This document shows positions 17,299-25,682 of a stretch of 64,000 bases of DNA, piece after piece. Origin of the DNA: Streptomyces sp. NBC_01750. GTDB lineage: Bacteria; Actinomycetota; Actinomycetes; Streptomycetales; Streptomycetaceae. Location of the stretch: positions 372,001 to 436,000 of the forward strand of contig NZ_CP109137.1 in assembly GCF_035918095.1 (NCBI RefSeq), written 5' to 3'. The first letter of the stretch is position 1. Each line of letters opens with the position of its first letter. The position numbers and the translations under genes were made by a program. The notes below the pieces were generated by a model, which saw only the letters and a list, made by a program, of their open reading frames with translations, ran no database searches and was not told where the DNA came from.

Positions 17299-17616
17299 GG
17301 TTCCCCACGGAAGGACGGCCTCCGGGCCGGCGGAGATGCCCGGCGCACCGCCCTCCCTCTCCCACAGCTCGCGAAGTCCGGGAGCCATGCTTCCCATGTG
17401 GCAGTCGCCCAGGTTGGGGATGTCCACGGACAGGGGCGGGAAGACAACCAGTTCCCCGATGTCGCCCACGCCGCAGGTGTCCAGGAGGGACTTGTAGTCG
17501 CTCGGCAGTTGCGTACCCAGCGCGGCTTCCGCCGCCGCCCAGTCAATGCGCTCTTCGCCCCGGTGCTCCGCGGGGACTATCCGAAGCAGAGCGTCAACAT
17601 CGGCATGAATGGTCAT
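17299..17616 (-). pseudogene. SUKH (SMI1/KNR4) family protein, N-terminal fragment
   Basis: The sequence MTIHADVDALLRIVPAEHRGEERIDWAAAEAALGTQLPSDYKSLLDTCGVGDIGELVVFPPLS and on to LPWGTGCN matches the start of SUKH proteins (I-DW-xx-E--LG-xLPxDYK), a fold common among immunity proteins against polymorphic toxins. The reading frame runs into an IS110 fragment at about 17298 and the C-terminal part of the domain is gone. No toxin gene is visible nearby. Confidence 0.7.
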
Positions 17617-17677
17617 AGTTCCGGCTCCTTGAGTGCGGAGACCGCTCACAGTAACCAGAGGGTCTGACGCAGCGCCG

Positions 17678-17755
17678 GACCAGATCAACCGAGACAGCAC
17701 GTGGTATCCAGTCGCTGAGGATCCTCGACCGCCCGGGGTCTCAGTTGATCTGGTC
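17678..17755. repeat. Inverted repeat pair, 17 of 18 bases matched
   Basis: Arms at 17678-17695 (GACCAGATCAACCGAGAC) and 17738-17755 (GTCTCAGTTGATCTGGTC) are complementary except at one base and enclose 42 bases. The heptamer GACGCAG occurs just outside both arms (17666-17672 and 17756-17762). It lies in the 267-base gap between the SUKH remnant and the HTH gene. It could be a tiny non-autonomous element, the ends of a lost IS, or a regulatory site. Confidence 0.55.
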
Positions 17756-17883
17756 GACGCAGGTCGCCGTCGTCCCCGAAGAGCAGATCGTCTGAGACGG
17801 GACAGCCCGCACGTGGAGTGGAAGGGCTCGCGCCTCGATGATGCAGCGGTCCGCGACGATGGCTGGCCACTTATCCTCGGTGT

Positions 17884-18414
17884 ATGCAGCAGCGAGGAAA
17901 GCGGCCTGCAGTCCCCTCGACTGCGGTCGCGCGGCGCCGGATTGAGGATCAGATTCCGGTTCAGGACATCATCGACCGCTATGTGGTGGACGGTGAAACC
18001 GCCCGGAGGATAGCTGAGGGATACGGCCTGAATGAGCGATATGTCTTCAGACTCCTTGAGCGCCACGACGTACCCCGTCGAGGGACGCGAAAAGCTCTGC
18101 CCCTGTCCAACGGGGAGATCGCGCGCCGCTATCTAGAGGGGCGGGTGGAGATCCAGGCCATGGCTGCAGAGTTGGGCGTGAGTCGACACACAATCGCCAA
18201 GCGTCTGGACGAGGCCCGGGTGAAGCGTCCCGCGGGGCACCGAGGGCGAAACCTCCCGGACGCGGAGATTGCCGCACGGAACGAGGCAGGAGAGTCCGCC
18301 CGTGCATTGGCCGCGGAGTTCGACGTTTCACACTCAACGATCCTGAAGCGCGTGGCCCGGCACCGGGACGCAGAGCTCCAGCGCACGAACAGTGGTTCAC
18401 AGTCAAGTCGGTGA
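17884..18414 (+). CDS. Protein with repeated helix-turn-helix segments
   Basis: A 176-residue basic protein with three consecutive resolvase/Mor-like HTH segments: IIDRYVVDGETARRIAEGYGLNERYVFRLLERHDV, EIARRYLEGRVEIQAMAAELGVSRHTIAKRLDEARV and EIAARNEAGESARALAAEFDVSHSTILKRVARHRD. Each has the pattern acidic helix, turn, recognition helix. This suggests a DNA-binding protein, perhaps derived from recombinase HTH tails. There is no effector or catalytic domain. A TATCCT hexamer sits 6 bases before the ATG with no Shine-Dalgarno, so the mRNA may be leaderless. Target unknown. Confidence 0.75.
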   Translation: MQQRGKRPAVPSTAVARRRIEDQIPVQDIIDRYVVDGETARRIAEGYGLNERYVFRLLERHDVPRRGTRKALPLSNGEIARRYLEGRVEIQAMAAELGVSRHTIAKRLDEARVKRPAGHRGRNLPDAEIAARNEAGESARALAAEFDVSHSTILKRVARHRDAELQRTNSGSQSSR

Positions 18415-18607
18415 GACGTTCGAGCCTCCCGTTTGCACTAACCAGTGGTCACCTGAGGCTGTCCACTGACAACTTTGAGTGATAGATCGAGGTCACCGTT
18501 TCGCCCAGTTCTGGATCACGGTTCGGCGTGCGTACATCCGGCGTTTCGCCCCCGATCCGAGGGATAGGGTGGAGCCTTCCCACGACTGCTCCGGAGGTGC
18601 CTGCCCG

Positions 18608-21600
18608 GTGGCCGACAGCTTTGTTCACCTGCACAATCACACCGAATACTCGATGCTCGACGGTGCTCAGCGGCTGAAGCCGATGTTCACGGAAGTCGAG
18701 CGCCAGGGCATGCCAGCGATCGCCATGAGCGATCACGGAAACATGTTCGGCGCCTACGAGTTTCAGCAGGTGGCCAAGGGCTTCGAGGGCGTGAAGCCGA
18801 TCATCGGGATCGAGGCGTACGTCGCGCCGTCCTCCCGGCGCAACCGCAAACAGGAGTTCTGGGGCCCCGGCGGCGTCAGGGCGATGTCGGACGACGGCGA
18901 GGGCTCGAAGGACGTCTCCGGTGGCGGCCGCTTCACCCACATGACGATGTGGGCGCAGAACGTCAAAGGACTGCAGAACCTGTTCTATCTGGCGACCGAG
19001 GCCAGTTACACGGGCCAGTTCCCGGCCGGCAAGCCGCGTATGGACATGGAGCTGATCTCCGAGCACGCCGAGGGGATCATCGGGACGACCGGCTGCCCCT
19101 CGGGCGCGATCCAGACCCGGCTTCGTCTGAACCAGTACGACGAGGCCCGGGAGATCGCCGGCCAGTACCAGGACATCCTCGGGAAGGAAAACTACTTCCT
19201 GGAGCTGATGGACCACGGCCTGGACCTGGAGCGCAATGTCCGGGCCGACCTGCTGCGCCTGGCGAAGGATCTCGATATCCCGCTGCTGGCCACCAACGAC
19301 GCGCACTACGTTCTCGAAGACCACGCGGACGCGCACGACAACCTGCTGTGCATCGGCGTGGGCAAGAACAAGGACGACCCTGGCCGGTTCAAGTTCAACG
19401 GCACCGGCTACTACCTCAAGACCGCTGCCCAGATGCGGGAACTCTTCTCCGAAATCCCCGAGGCGTGCGACAACACACTGCTGATCGCGGAGCGCATCGA
19501 GTCGTACGAGTCGGTCTTCGAGAACGTCGACGAGATGCCGAACTTCCCTGGCGTTCCTGAGGGCGAGACGCAGGAGTCCTGGCTGCGCAAGGAATGCCTC
19601 AAGGGCCTCGCCATGCGCTACGGCAACCCGATCCCCACCGAGGTCCTGGAGAGGTTCGAGACCGAGATGTCGGTCATCGGCCCGATGAACTTCTCAAGCT
19701 ACTTCCTCGTCGTCGCCGACATCTGCCAGTACGCCCGCGACCAGAAGATCCCCGTCGGCCCCGGCCGTGGATCGGCAACCGGCTCGATCGTCGCGTACGC
19801 CACCCGTATCACCGAGCTGTGCCCGCTCGAGCACGGACTCCTCTTCGAGCGGTTCCTGAACCCCGAGCGCATCAACCCCCCGGATGTCGACCTCGACTTC
19901 GACGACCGCCACCGCGACCGGATGGTGCGCTACGTCGTCGACAAATACGGCGACGAGTTCACCGCCATGGTGAACACCTTCGGCAAGCTCAAGGCCAAGA
20001 ACGCGATCAAGGACACATCGCGTCTCATGGGTTACCCGTTCAGCCACGGCGAGCGGATCACCAAGGCCCTGCCGCCGGACGTGATGGGCAAGTCCATCCC
20101 GATCAGCGGGATCTTCGACGAGAGCCACCCCCGCTACGGGGAAGCCGGTGAGATCCGGGCACTTTACGAGAACGAGCCGGACGTCAAGAAGGTCATCGAC
20201 GGCGCCAAGGGCGTCGAGGGCCTGATCCGCAACACCGGTGTCCACGCGGCTGCGGTCATCCTGTCCAAGACACGCCTCACCGACCGAATTCCGCTCCACA
20301 TGCGCGCCAAGGACGGCGTCAAGATCACCGGCTTTGACTACCCCAGTTGTGAGGACATGGGGCTGGTCAAGATGGACTTCCTGGGGCTTCGGAACCTCGG
20401 CGTCATCGACCACGCGATCCAGAACGTCCGGGAAAACCGCGGCATCAACATCACCACCGACACAGTCCCGCTGGACGGCGCCCAGCCGATCCCACTGGAC
20501 GACGCCACCACCTTCCAGTTGCTGGCGCGCGGTGACACCTTCGGCGTGTTCCAGCTCGACGGCGGCGGCATGCGCACCCTGCTCAAGCAGATGGAGCCCA
20601 GCCGGTTCGAAGACATCGCAGCAGCCCTCGCCCTCTACCGGCCTGGCCCCATGGCGGCGAACGCACACACGAACTACGCGTTTCGTAAGACCGGCAAGCA
20701 GGAGATCCAACCGATCCACCCGGATCTGGAAGGGGCCCTGGAGCCGATCCTGGGCAACACGTTCCACCTGCTCATCTACCAGGAGCAGATCATGGCCATC
20801 GCCCGGCAGCTCGCCGGGTACACGCTGGGCGGCGCCGACCTGCTGCGGCGTGCGATGGGTAAGAAGAAGCCCGAGGTGCTGGCCGCGGAGTGGGACAAGT
20901 TCTCCGACGGCATGATGAACCAGAACGGCTATTCCAAGGAGGCCACCCAGGCTCTGTGGGACGTCATGCTCCCGTTCTCGGGCTACGCGTTCAACAAGTC
21001 CCACACCGCCGGATACGGGCTCGTCTCGTACTGGACCGCCTACTTGAAGGCGAACTACCCGGCCGAGTACATGGCCGCACTCCTCACTTCTGTGGGGGAC
21101 GACAAGGACAAGGCTGCGATCTATCTGGCCGACGCCCGGAAGCTGGGCGTTCAGGTGCTCCAGCCGGACATCAACGAGTCCGTGGCCAACTTCACCGCCA
21201 TCGGCGACGACGTACGGTTCGGGCTCCGTTCGGTGCGTAACGTCGGTGAGGGCGTCATCGAGTCCCTGGTGGCCTCCCGCAAGTCGAAGGGCAAGTACAA
21301 CTCCTTCGCCGACTTCCTCGACAAGGCCGACATCGGAGCCCTCAACAAGCGGGCCGTCGAATCGCTGATCAAGGCCGGTGCCTTCGACTCGCTCCAGCAC
21401 ACCCGCAAAGGGCTGTCCGCCGCACACGAGGACGCCATCGACGCCGTCATCCCAGTGAAGAAGCAAGCTGCGATCGGACAGGACGACCTGTTCGGCGATC
21501 TCGGAGGCGACAGCGACGAGCCGGTCTTCGGCCTGGACTTCCCCATCGACGACAGCGAGTGGCCACGCAAGCAACTGCTGGCCGCAGAGCGCGAGATGCT

Positions 21601-22198
21601 CGGCCTCTACGTCTCCGCACACCCACTGGACGGCACCGAGCACATTCTGTCCCGCAACCGGGACACCACGATCAGCGAACTCCTCGGCTCAGGCCGCACG
21701 GAAGGCGTCGTGCAGTTGTCCGGCCTCATCACCAGCGTCGATCGCCGGATGACCAAGCAGGGCAACCCCTGGGCGATCATCAATCTCGCAGACCGTGACG
21801 GCGAGATGGAGATCCTGTTCTTCCCGGCCACCTACACCCTCGTCCAGCACGCCCTGATCCCCGACTCCGTCGTCTCCGTCCAAGGACGCCTCAACGACCG
21901 TGACGGGGCAGTCAGTATCTTCGGGCAGGAAATTCAGACGCTGGACGTGTCCTCCGCAGAGAGTGGCGGGCGACCTCCGGTGATGCTCGCGTTCCCCGCA
22001 CACAGGGTCAACGAGCCGGCGGTGACTGAGCTGAAGCGCATCCTCAGCGCCCACAAGGGCGAGAGCCCCGTGCGTATGCGCATCCTGACGCCGCAGAAAA
22101 CAGTCATCTACGAACTTGGGTTCCTCGTCGATCCCACCTCAGTCGCCTCCGACATCAAGGGCACTTTCGGCCCGGACGCCTGGATGGGCCTTGCGTGA
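18608..22198 (+). CDS. dnaE: DNA polymerase III alpha subunit (DnaE1-type)
   Basis: A complete 1196-residue replicative polymerase subunit. The N-terminal PHP domain begins SFVHLHNHTEYSMLDGA with SDHGNMFG. The polymerase core shows VGPGRGSATGSIVAY and PPDVDLDFDDRHRDRMVRYV (catalytic aspartates of the PDxDxDF motif), then LYRPGPM, ADLLRRAMGKKK and SGYAFNKSHTAGYGLVSYWTAYLKANYP. Then come the helix-hairpin region (SFADFLDKADIGALNKRAVESLIKAGAFD), an OB fold (VQLSGLITSVDRRMTKQGNPWAIINLAD) and a C-terminal region. The GTG start at 18608 follows GGAGG by about 11 bases and gives the family N-terminus. An accessory neighbourhood of IS fragments suggests this is a second copy. It is translationally coupled to the DUF6300 gene downstream. 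Confidence 0.95.
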   Translation: MADSFVHLHNHTEYSMLDGAQRLKPMFTEVERQGMPAIAMSDHGNMFGAYEFQQVAKGFEGVKPIIGIEAYVAPSSRRNRKQEFWGPGGVRAMSDDGEGSKDVSGGGRFTHMTMWAQNVKGLQNLFYLATEASYTGQFPAGKPRMDMELISEHAEGIIGTTGCPSGAIQTRLRLNQYDEAREIAGQYQDILGKENYFLELMDHGLDLERNVRADLLRLAKDLDIPLLATNDAHYVLEDHADAHDNLLCIGVGKNKDDPGRFKFNGTGYYLKTAAQMRELFSEIPEACDNTLLIAERIESYESVFENVDEMPNFPGVPEGETQESWLRKECLKGLAMRYGNPIPTEVLERFETEMSVIGPMNFSSYFLVVADICQYARDQKIPVGPGRGSATGSIVAYATRITELCPLEHGLLFERFLNPERINPPDVDLDFDDRHRDRMVRYVVDKYGDEFTAMVNTFGKLKAKNAIKDTSRLMGYPFSHGERITKALPPDVMGKSIPISGIFDESHPRYGEAGEIRALYENEPDVKKVIDGAKGVEGLIRNTGVHAAAVILSKTRLTDRIPLHMRAKDGVKITGFDYPSCEDMGLVKMDFLGLRNLGVIDHAIQNVRENRGINITTDTVPLDGAQPIPLDDATTFQLLARGDTFGVFQLDGGGMRTLLKQMEPSRFEDIAAALALYRPGPMAANAHTNYAFRKTGKQEIQPIHPDLEGALEPILGNTFHLLIYQEQIMAIARQLAGYTLGGADLLRRAMGKKKPEVLAAEWDKFSDGMMNQNGYSKEATQALWDVMLPFSGYAFNKSHTAGYGLVSYWTAYLKANYPAEYMAALLTSVGDDKDKAAIYLADARKLGVQVLQPDINESVANFTAIGDDVRFGLRSVRNVGEGVIESLVASRKSKGKYNSFADFLDKADIGALNKRAVESLIKAGAFDSLQHTRKGLSAAHEDAIDAVIPVKKQAAIGQDDLFGDLGGDSDEPVFGLDFPIDDSEWPRKQLLAAEREMLGLYVSAHPLDGTEHILSRNRDTTISELLGSGRTEGVVQLSGLITSVDRRMTKQGNPWAIINLADRDGEMEILFFPATYTLVQHALIPDSVVSVQGRLNDRDGAVSIFGQEIQTLDVSSAESGGRPPVMLAFPAHRVNEPAVTELKRILSAHKGESPVRMRILTPQKTVIYELGFLVDPTSVASDIKGTFGPDAWMGLA

Positions 22199-22490
22199 GC
22201 GACCAGGAAGAAGCAATCGTTTCCAGCTCGCCGATCCTCCGAACTGCTCACCGTGCGGCGGACCGGGCCTGCTCCTGGCCCAGTTCCCGCACTCGTGGAA
22301 GAACGCCCGCGGCGAGGACGTGAACGGCCTTCGTGAAGCTGTGCTGTGCCCCGCTTGTGACTGCGGTGAGCCAGCCGCTGATGAGCTGTTGGCGTTGTTC
22401 GCTGTAGACGACCAGGTCGGGCTATCCAACGTCGAAGTGTTCGGCAGGCTCGTCGCGGCTTGGGTGGAGTCCGTACGCCAGAACGCGTGA
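22195..22490 (+). pseudogene. DUF6300 family protein, frameshifted
   Basis: A GTG at 22195 overlaps the dnaE stop (GTGA) and begins MSDQEEAIV in one frame. The frame one base over continues FQLADPPNCSPCGGPGLLLAQFPHSWKNARGEDVNGLREAVLCPACDCGEPAADELLALFAVDDQ to a stop at 22490. Joined, this is the usual DUF6300 sequence with two CxxC pairs (a zinc-ribbon-like small protein). A one-base loss in the GTTTCC run near 22220 would cause the break. If it is a sequencing error the gene is intact. Confidence 0.65.
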
Positions 22491-22633
22491 CTCTGCTCGT
22501 CAACCCCACAGCCGGTCAAGGCGCTGTCCAAGCGGTGTACGAGGCTTGGGGTTATCGAAAGGTCGGCGATCAGCAGCCGTTCCCTGACTCGCCTGTCTTC
22601 GCCTCCATGACGCGCACCGTGCACCAGTCCTGA
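22488..22633 (+). pseudogene. GNAT acetyltransferase, C-terminal fragment
   Basis: The frame reads VTLLVNPTAGQGAVQAVYEAWGYRKVGDQQPFPDSPVFASMTRTVHQS and stops at 22633. The block AxxLYExWGYxKVGDQQPFPDSPVFAAM is the end of a common Streptomyces GNAT family. The acetyl-CoA-binding part is absent, so only the tail remains. Confidence 0.65.
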
Positions 22634-22854
22634 CGCGCCCACGGCTTCACTCGCCCTTTGGATCCTGATCTGGCTGCGGTCCGAAGGCGCGCCGACACCG
22701 GGTATGGAGATCGGGTATGGAGATCGGCCACTCCGCCGCCTCATCCACGCTGCGCAGCGTCCCGGTTGCCCTGTCGGGGTCCTGATGCGACGTCCAACCG
22801 CACTCGAGGCCGTCGAAGACCTCGACGACCGTCTCTACGGCCGGGGCACGACGG

Positions 22855-23275
22855 TCAGCGCCCTTCAGCGTTGAGCTTGGCGATCTTCTCCGGCAGCTCC
22901 GCGAGCGAGTCGATGCGCATCGTCGTGGCCGCATCCGCGTCCGGGTCGCGCCGCTGGATCGTGCCCCAAGGACCACGCCGGATCAGGGCAGTCAGAAGCC
23001 CCGCCTGCACGGCCGGTCGAATGTCGTTGTCGAGCCGGTCCCCGACGTACAGAATCTCTCCCGGCTCGGCAGGCGTCGCGTCGATGACATGCTCGAAGAA
23101 CTTCACGTCCGGCTTCGACGCCCCCCAGTCGTCACTGGTGGCGATCATGTCGGAGGGAAGGTCCAGCCCCCGCAGCAGTCCGCCGGCCCGCACGGTCTGG
23201 TTCCCGGCGATGCCCACCCACAGCCCCGCCTCACGCGGAGAAGCCAGCGAGGGCCGGACGTCCGGGTACCAGGTC
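22855..23275 (-). pseudogene. HAD-family hydrolase, 5'-truncated
   Basis: The frame TWYPDVRPSLASPREAGLWVGIAGNQTVRAGGLLRGLDLPSDMIATSDDWGASKPDVKFFEHVI then EILYVGDRLDNDIRPAVQAGLLTALIRRGPWG to a stop at 22855 is the second half of a HAD phosphatase. Motif II (GNQT), motif III (SKPD) and motif IV (GDRLDND) are present. Motif I with the nucleophile aspartate is missing because the frame joins a methionine aminopeptidase fragment near 23270. It may be translated from an internal start but would lack catalysis. Confidence 0.75.
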
Positions 23276-23644
23276 GGCGGGACGGGGGGTGCCGACGGTG
23301 AAGCTGATCGCGGCGTCGCCGGTCCAGCCGTCGAGTTCGGCTCTGCAGTCGATGCTGACCGCGCCGTCGCGCAGGCGGTAGTCGTCGGGGATGCCGTGCA
23401 TGAGGGCGTCGTTGACGGAGGCGCAGATTGCCGCTGGGAAGGGGGTCGTGGCGAACGAGGGCTGGTAGCCCAGGAACGGAGAGCGCGCCCCAGCCTTGGT
23501 CAGGACGGTGCGGGCGGCTTCGTCGAGCTCGCGCAGGCGGCCCCCCGCGGCTGCCGATTGGCGGGCGGCTGCGAGGGCCTCGGCCACAACGCGTCCGGCT
23601 TCACGCATCGTCTCCAGAGCCGTGTCTGTCTTGATCTCCACCAT
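23266..23644 (-). pseudogene. map: Type I methionine aminopeptidase, 3'-truncated
   Basis: The protein begins MVEIKTDTALETMREAGRVVAEALAAAR and continues through SPFLGYQPSFATTPFPAAICASVNDALMHGIPDDYRLRDGAVSIDCRAELDGWTGDAAISFTVGTPRPAD. The metal-ligand aspartates (SIDCRAELDGWTGD) are present, but the usual GWHGD His is Thr, and the C-terminal His and Glu ligands are lost because the gene ends at the junction with a HAD gene near 23270. AGGGAG lies about 9 bases before the ATG. This cannot be the essential housekeeping copy. Confidence 0.75.
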
Positions 23645-23879
23645 GTGTCGTGACTCCCTGCGATGCGACGCCGGCCGCGAAGCGGTGGACCGCACCGCGC
23701 ACGGTGACGTCGTTGCATTCGAGCAGGTCGGCCACTTCGGGCACGGTCAGGCCCCGCCCCATCAGCCGGATGCAGTCCAGACGCAGTCCGGTACCCGGCG
23801 CGAGATCGCGTGCCCGCAGACGCTCACGCACCTCGCGTTTCTGGTCAGACGTCAATTCCACACGCAGGATCTTCGGCAT
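23601..23879 (-). mobile_element. IS630-type transposase, N-terminal HTH fragment
   Basis: The frame begins MPKILRVELTSDQKREVRERLRARDLAPGTGLRLDCIRLMGRGLTVPEVADLLECNDVTVRGAVHRFAAG, the winged-HTH N-terminus of IS630-type transposases. After about residue 75 it reads into the upstream region and start of the map gene in a wrong frame, with a stop at 23601. The DDE domain is missing. Confidence 0.65.
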
Positions 23880-24011
23880 GGACAGCCCCTCCCTGCCCTG
23901 CCCCATGCCCGAACCACAGCCCGCATCACCGAGGCCGTTGTGCGTGGGGAGGCTGCCGGCGGCTCGGATCAGCTCCGCGGGCACCGCTGCTGTATCTCTC
24001 CGGGGCTGTCG

Positions 24012-24392
24012 CTACGCGGCGCCCGCCACTGTCAGGACCGCGACCGGCAGGAGCAGAATCCACTGCGGCAGCCGCAGCAGTGGATTCGGCCAGCCGACCG
24101 ACAGCGTGACGACCAGGAAAGCGACTGCGTACGCGACGAAGTGCGCAGCCACGAACCACGCCACCAGGCCGGTCGCTGACGTAACGTCCGCCAGCGCGAG
24201 GTAGACCAAGGCGGCTGCGGAGAGCACCAGGTCGACGCTCACCATGTGCCACACGGCATGAAGGACGCGTTTGGGTTCGTCTGCGAGTCCGCAGGACAGC
24301 AGCGGGCGGACCACATCCCGGTGCCCGCCGACGATGTGCGCTGCGGCCACACCGAATGCGGTGATGCCCGCTGCGAGAAGCCAGCCGTTCAT
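24012..24392 (-). CDS. Small integral membrane protein, four predicted helices
   Basis: A 126-residue hydrophobic protein with helices at about residues 2-20, 47-68, 72-95 and 105-125. A conserved-looking polar segment (GGHRDVVRPLLSCGLADEPKRVLHAVWHMVSVD) sits between the first two. No known transporter motif is visible. Its start overlaps the tetR stop by four bases (ATGA), so it is co-translated with the regulator and is the likely regulated gene. Function unknown. Confidence 0.8.
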   Translation of the reverse strand: MNGWLLAAGITAFGVAAAHIVGGHRDVVRPLLSCGLADEPKRVLHAVWHMVSVDLVLSAAALVYLALADVTSATGLVAWFVAAHFVAYAVAFLVVTLSVGWPNPLLRLPQWILLLPVAVLTVAGAA

Positions 24393-24976
24393 CGGATCTC
24401 GATTCCTTTGGCTATGACAGCAGCCAGCCGGCCGGCCAGCTGAGGGTCGGGGTGTTCCCCGACCAGGCCGACGTGGAAGAACACGGCTCCTGCCAGCGTG
24501 TCCAGGACCAGATCCACGGGCGTGTCGGCCGCGATCTCCCCGCGCACCACGGCGCGCTCGAAGACGATCAGCAGCCGCTCCTTCGACGGGGCCAGGAAGT
24601 CGCTGCGGATGCGCGCCTTCAGCACCGGATCGGCGGCGAAGTCAGCGAGCAGCCCCGGGAGCGCCGCTGCGGCGGCAGGTGCGTGGAACTCGTCGACCAG
24701 GCCGCGCAGCAGTGCGGTCAGGTCCCCGGCCAGCGTTCCGGTGTCTGGGACCGGAGCACGGTCGGCGGTCGTGAACACGGCCTCGAAGACCAACTCCGGC
24801 TTGCCCCGCCACCGCCGGTAGACCGTGTCCTTGCCGACACCGGCACGGGCAGCCACCGCCCCGATCGATGTCGCGGCGTAGCCGACCTCGATCACCAGCT
24901 CTGTGGCCGCGCTGACGATCGCCTCGTGCGAGCGGGGATCCCTGGGACGTCCCCTGGAGGACGCAAAGGAGCTCAT
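24389..24976 (-). CDS. TetR-family transcriptional regulator
   Basis: A 195-residue regulator. The N-terminal HTH is clear: RSHEAIVSAATELVIEVGYAATSIGAVAARAGVGKDTVYRRWRGKPELVFEAVF. The rest is the helical ligand-binding and dimerisation domain with a TetR_C-like end (PVDLVLDTLAGAVFFHVGLVGEHPD). A perfect 28-bp palindrome lies 6 bases upstream of the start, which strongly suggests autoregulation. There is no Shine-Dalgarno between palindrome and ATG. Confidence 0.93.
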   Translation of the reverse strand: MSSFASSRGRPRDPRSHEAIVSAATELVIEVGYAATSIGAVAARAGVGKDTVYRRWRGKPELVFEAVFTTADRAPVPDTGTLAGDLTALLRGLVDEFHAPAAAAALPGLLADFAADPVLKARIRSDFLAPSKERLLIVFERAVVRGEIAADTPVDLVLDTLAGAVFFHVGLVGEHPDPQLAGRLAAVIAKGIEIR

Positions 24977-24982
24977 ACCGAT

Positions 24983-25010
24983 TTACCATACGGGTCGACC
25001 CGTATGGTAA
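24983..25010. promoter_or_regulatory. 28-bp perfect palindrome, TetR operator candidate
   Basis: The half-site TTACCATACGGGTC (24983-24996) is followed directly by its exact complement. On the minus strand TATGGT inside it is placed as a -10 box, 8 bases before the ATG at 24976, with TTGCTT 18 bases further upstream. The operator would thus cover the whole promoter of a leaderless tetR transcript. Confidence 0.8.
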
Positions 25011-25232
25011 GCAACCCCGGTCGGCGTGCCGATGGACATCACGGCTGCAGAGCATGCACACGCGCCATGAGACGAGCCGCGGCAGCGGCGCCAACCACAA
25101 CGCACTTACTCAAGACCGCTTAGGACCATCACACAGTCACCGACGCGATCAGCATCGTGAAGCTGGACAGCGGTGGCGCCCGCCTCCACATGGCAGGGGC
25201 TCATTCGATGCGAGCGGAAGCGTCCGACGCCA

Positions 25233-25682
25233 TCAGGACGCCACGGCGCTGTCCCGGCAGTCGGGGCACAAGCCCCAGAAGGTCACGGCGGCCTCCTGGG
25301 TCTCGTACTCCTTCGGCAACTGTGGCTCCATGCAGGGAGCCGCACCCACCGTGCACTCGACGTCACGGATGGCGCCGCAGCGACGGCACACGAAGTGGTG
25401 GTGGTTGTCGTGGTGCTCGATCTCGTAGCGAGACGGATGGCCGGGAATCTGCGTGCACCGGACCAAACCGGCGTCCGTGAGGGCGCGCAGTACGTTGTAG
25501 GTGGCCTGGAGGGACAGGCGGCCCGTGACTCGCTGGGCGCGCTCGCGTAGCGTGTCGGCGTCGAGGTGGCCGGGCGACTCGCAGACAGCCACCAGCATGG
25601 CCATGCGCTGGGCAGTGACCCGCATGCCTGCCGTGCGCAGCCGTGTCACGGCCAGCGCCATGGGCTCCTCGGCGGTCGTCAT
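25233..25682 (-). CDS. Fur-family metalloregulator (FurA/CatR-like)
   Basis: A 149-residue Fur-family repressor. The N-terminal winged helix is GMRVTAQRMAMLVAVCESPGHLDADTLRERAQRVTGRLSLQATYNVLRALTDAGLVR. The metal-binding dimer domain has HHDNHHHFVCRRCGAIRDVEC and a second CxxC (LCPDCRD). The overall pattern is closest to FurA/CatR-type peroxide or iron sensors that usually adjoin a catalase gene, but no catalase is present here. The ATG at 25682 overlaps the stop of the upstream kinase gene by four bases and follows GAGG, so the two are co-translated. Confidence 0.92.
   Translation of the reverse strand: MTTAEEPMALAVTRLRTAGMRVTAQRMAMLVAVCESPGHLDADTLRERAQRVTGRLSLQATYNVLRALTDAGLVRCTQIPGHPSRYEIEHHDNHHHFVCRRCGAIRDVECTVGAAPCMEPQLPKEYETQEAAVTFWGLCPDCRDSAVAS

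Noticed and set aside
19694..21643. A 649-codon minus-strand frame inside dnaE
   Set aside because: Shadow of the polymerase gene; Gly/Val/Asp-rich composition typical of such frames and no family match.
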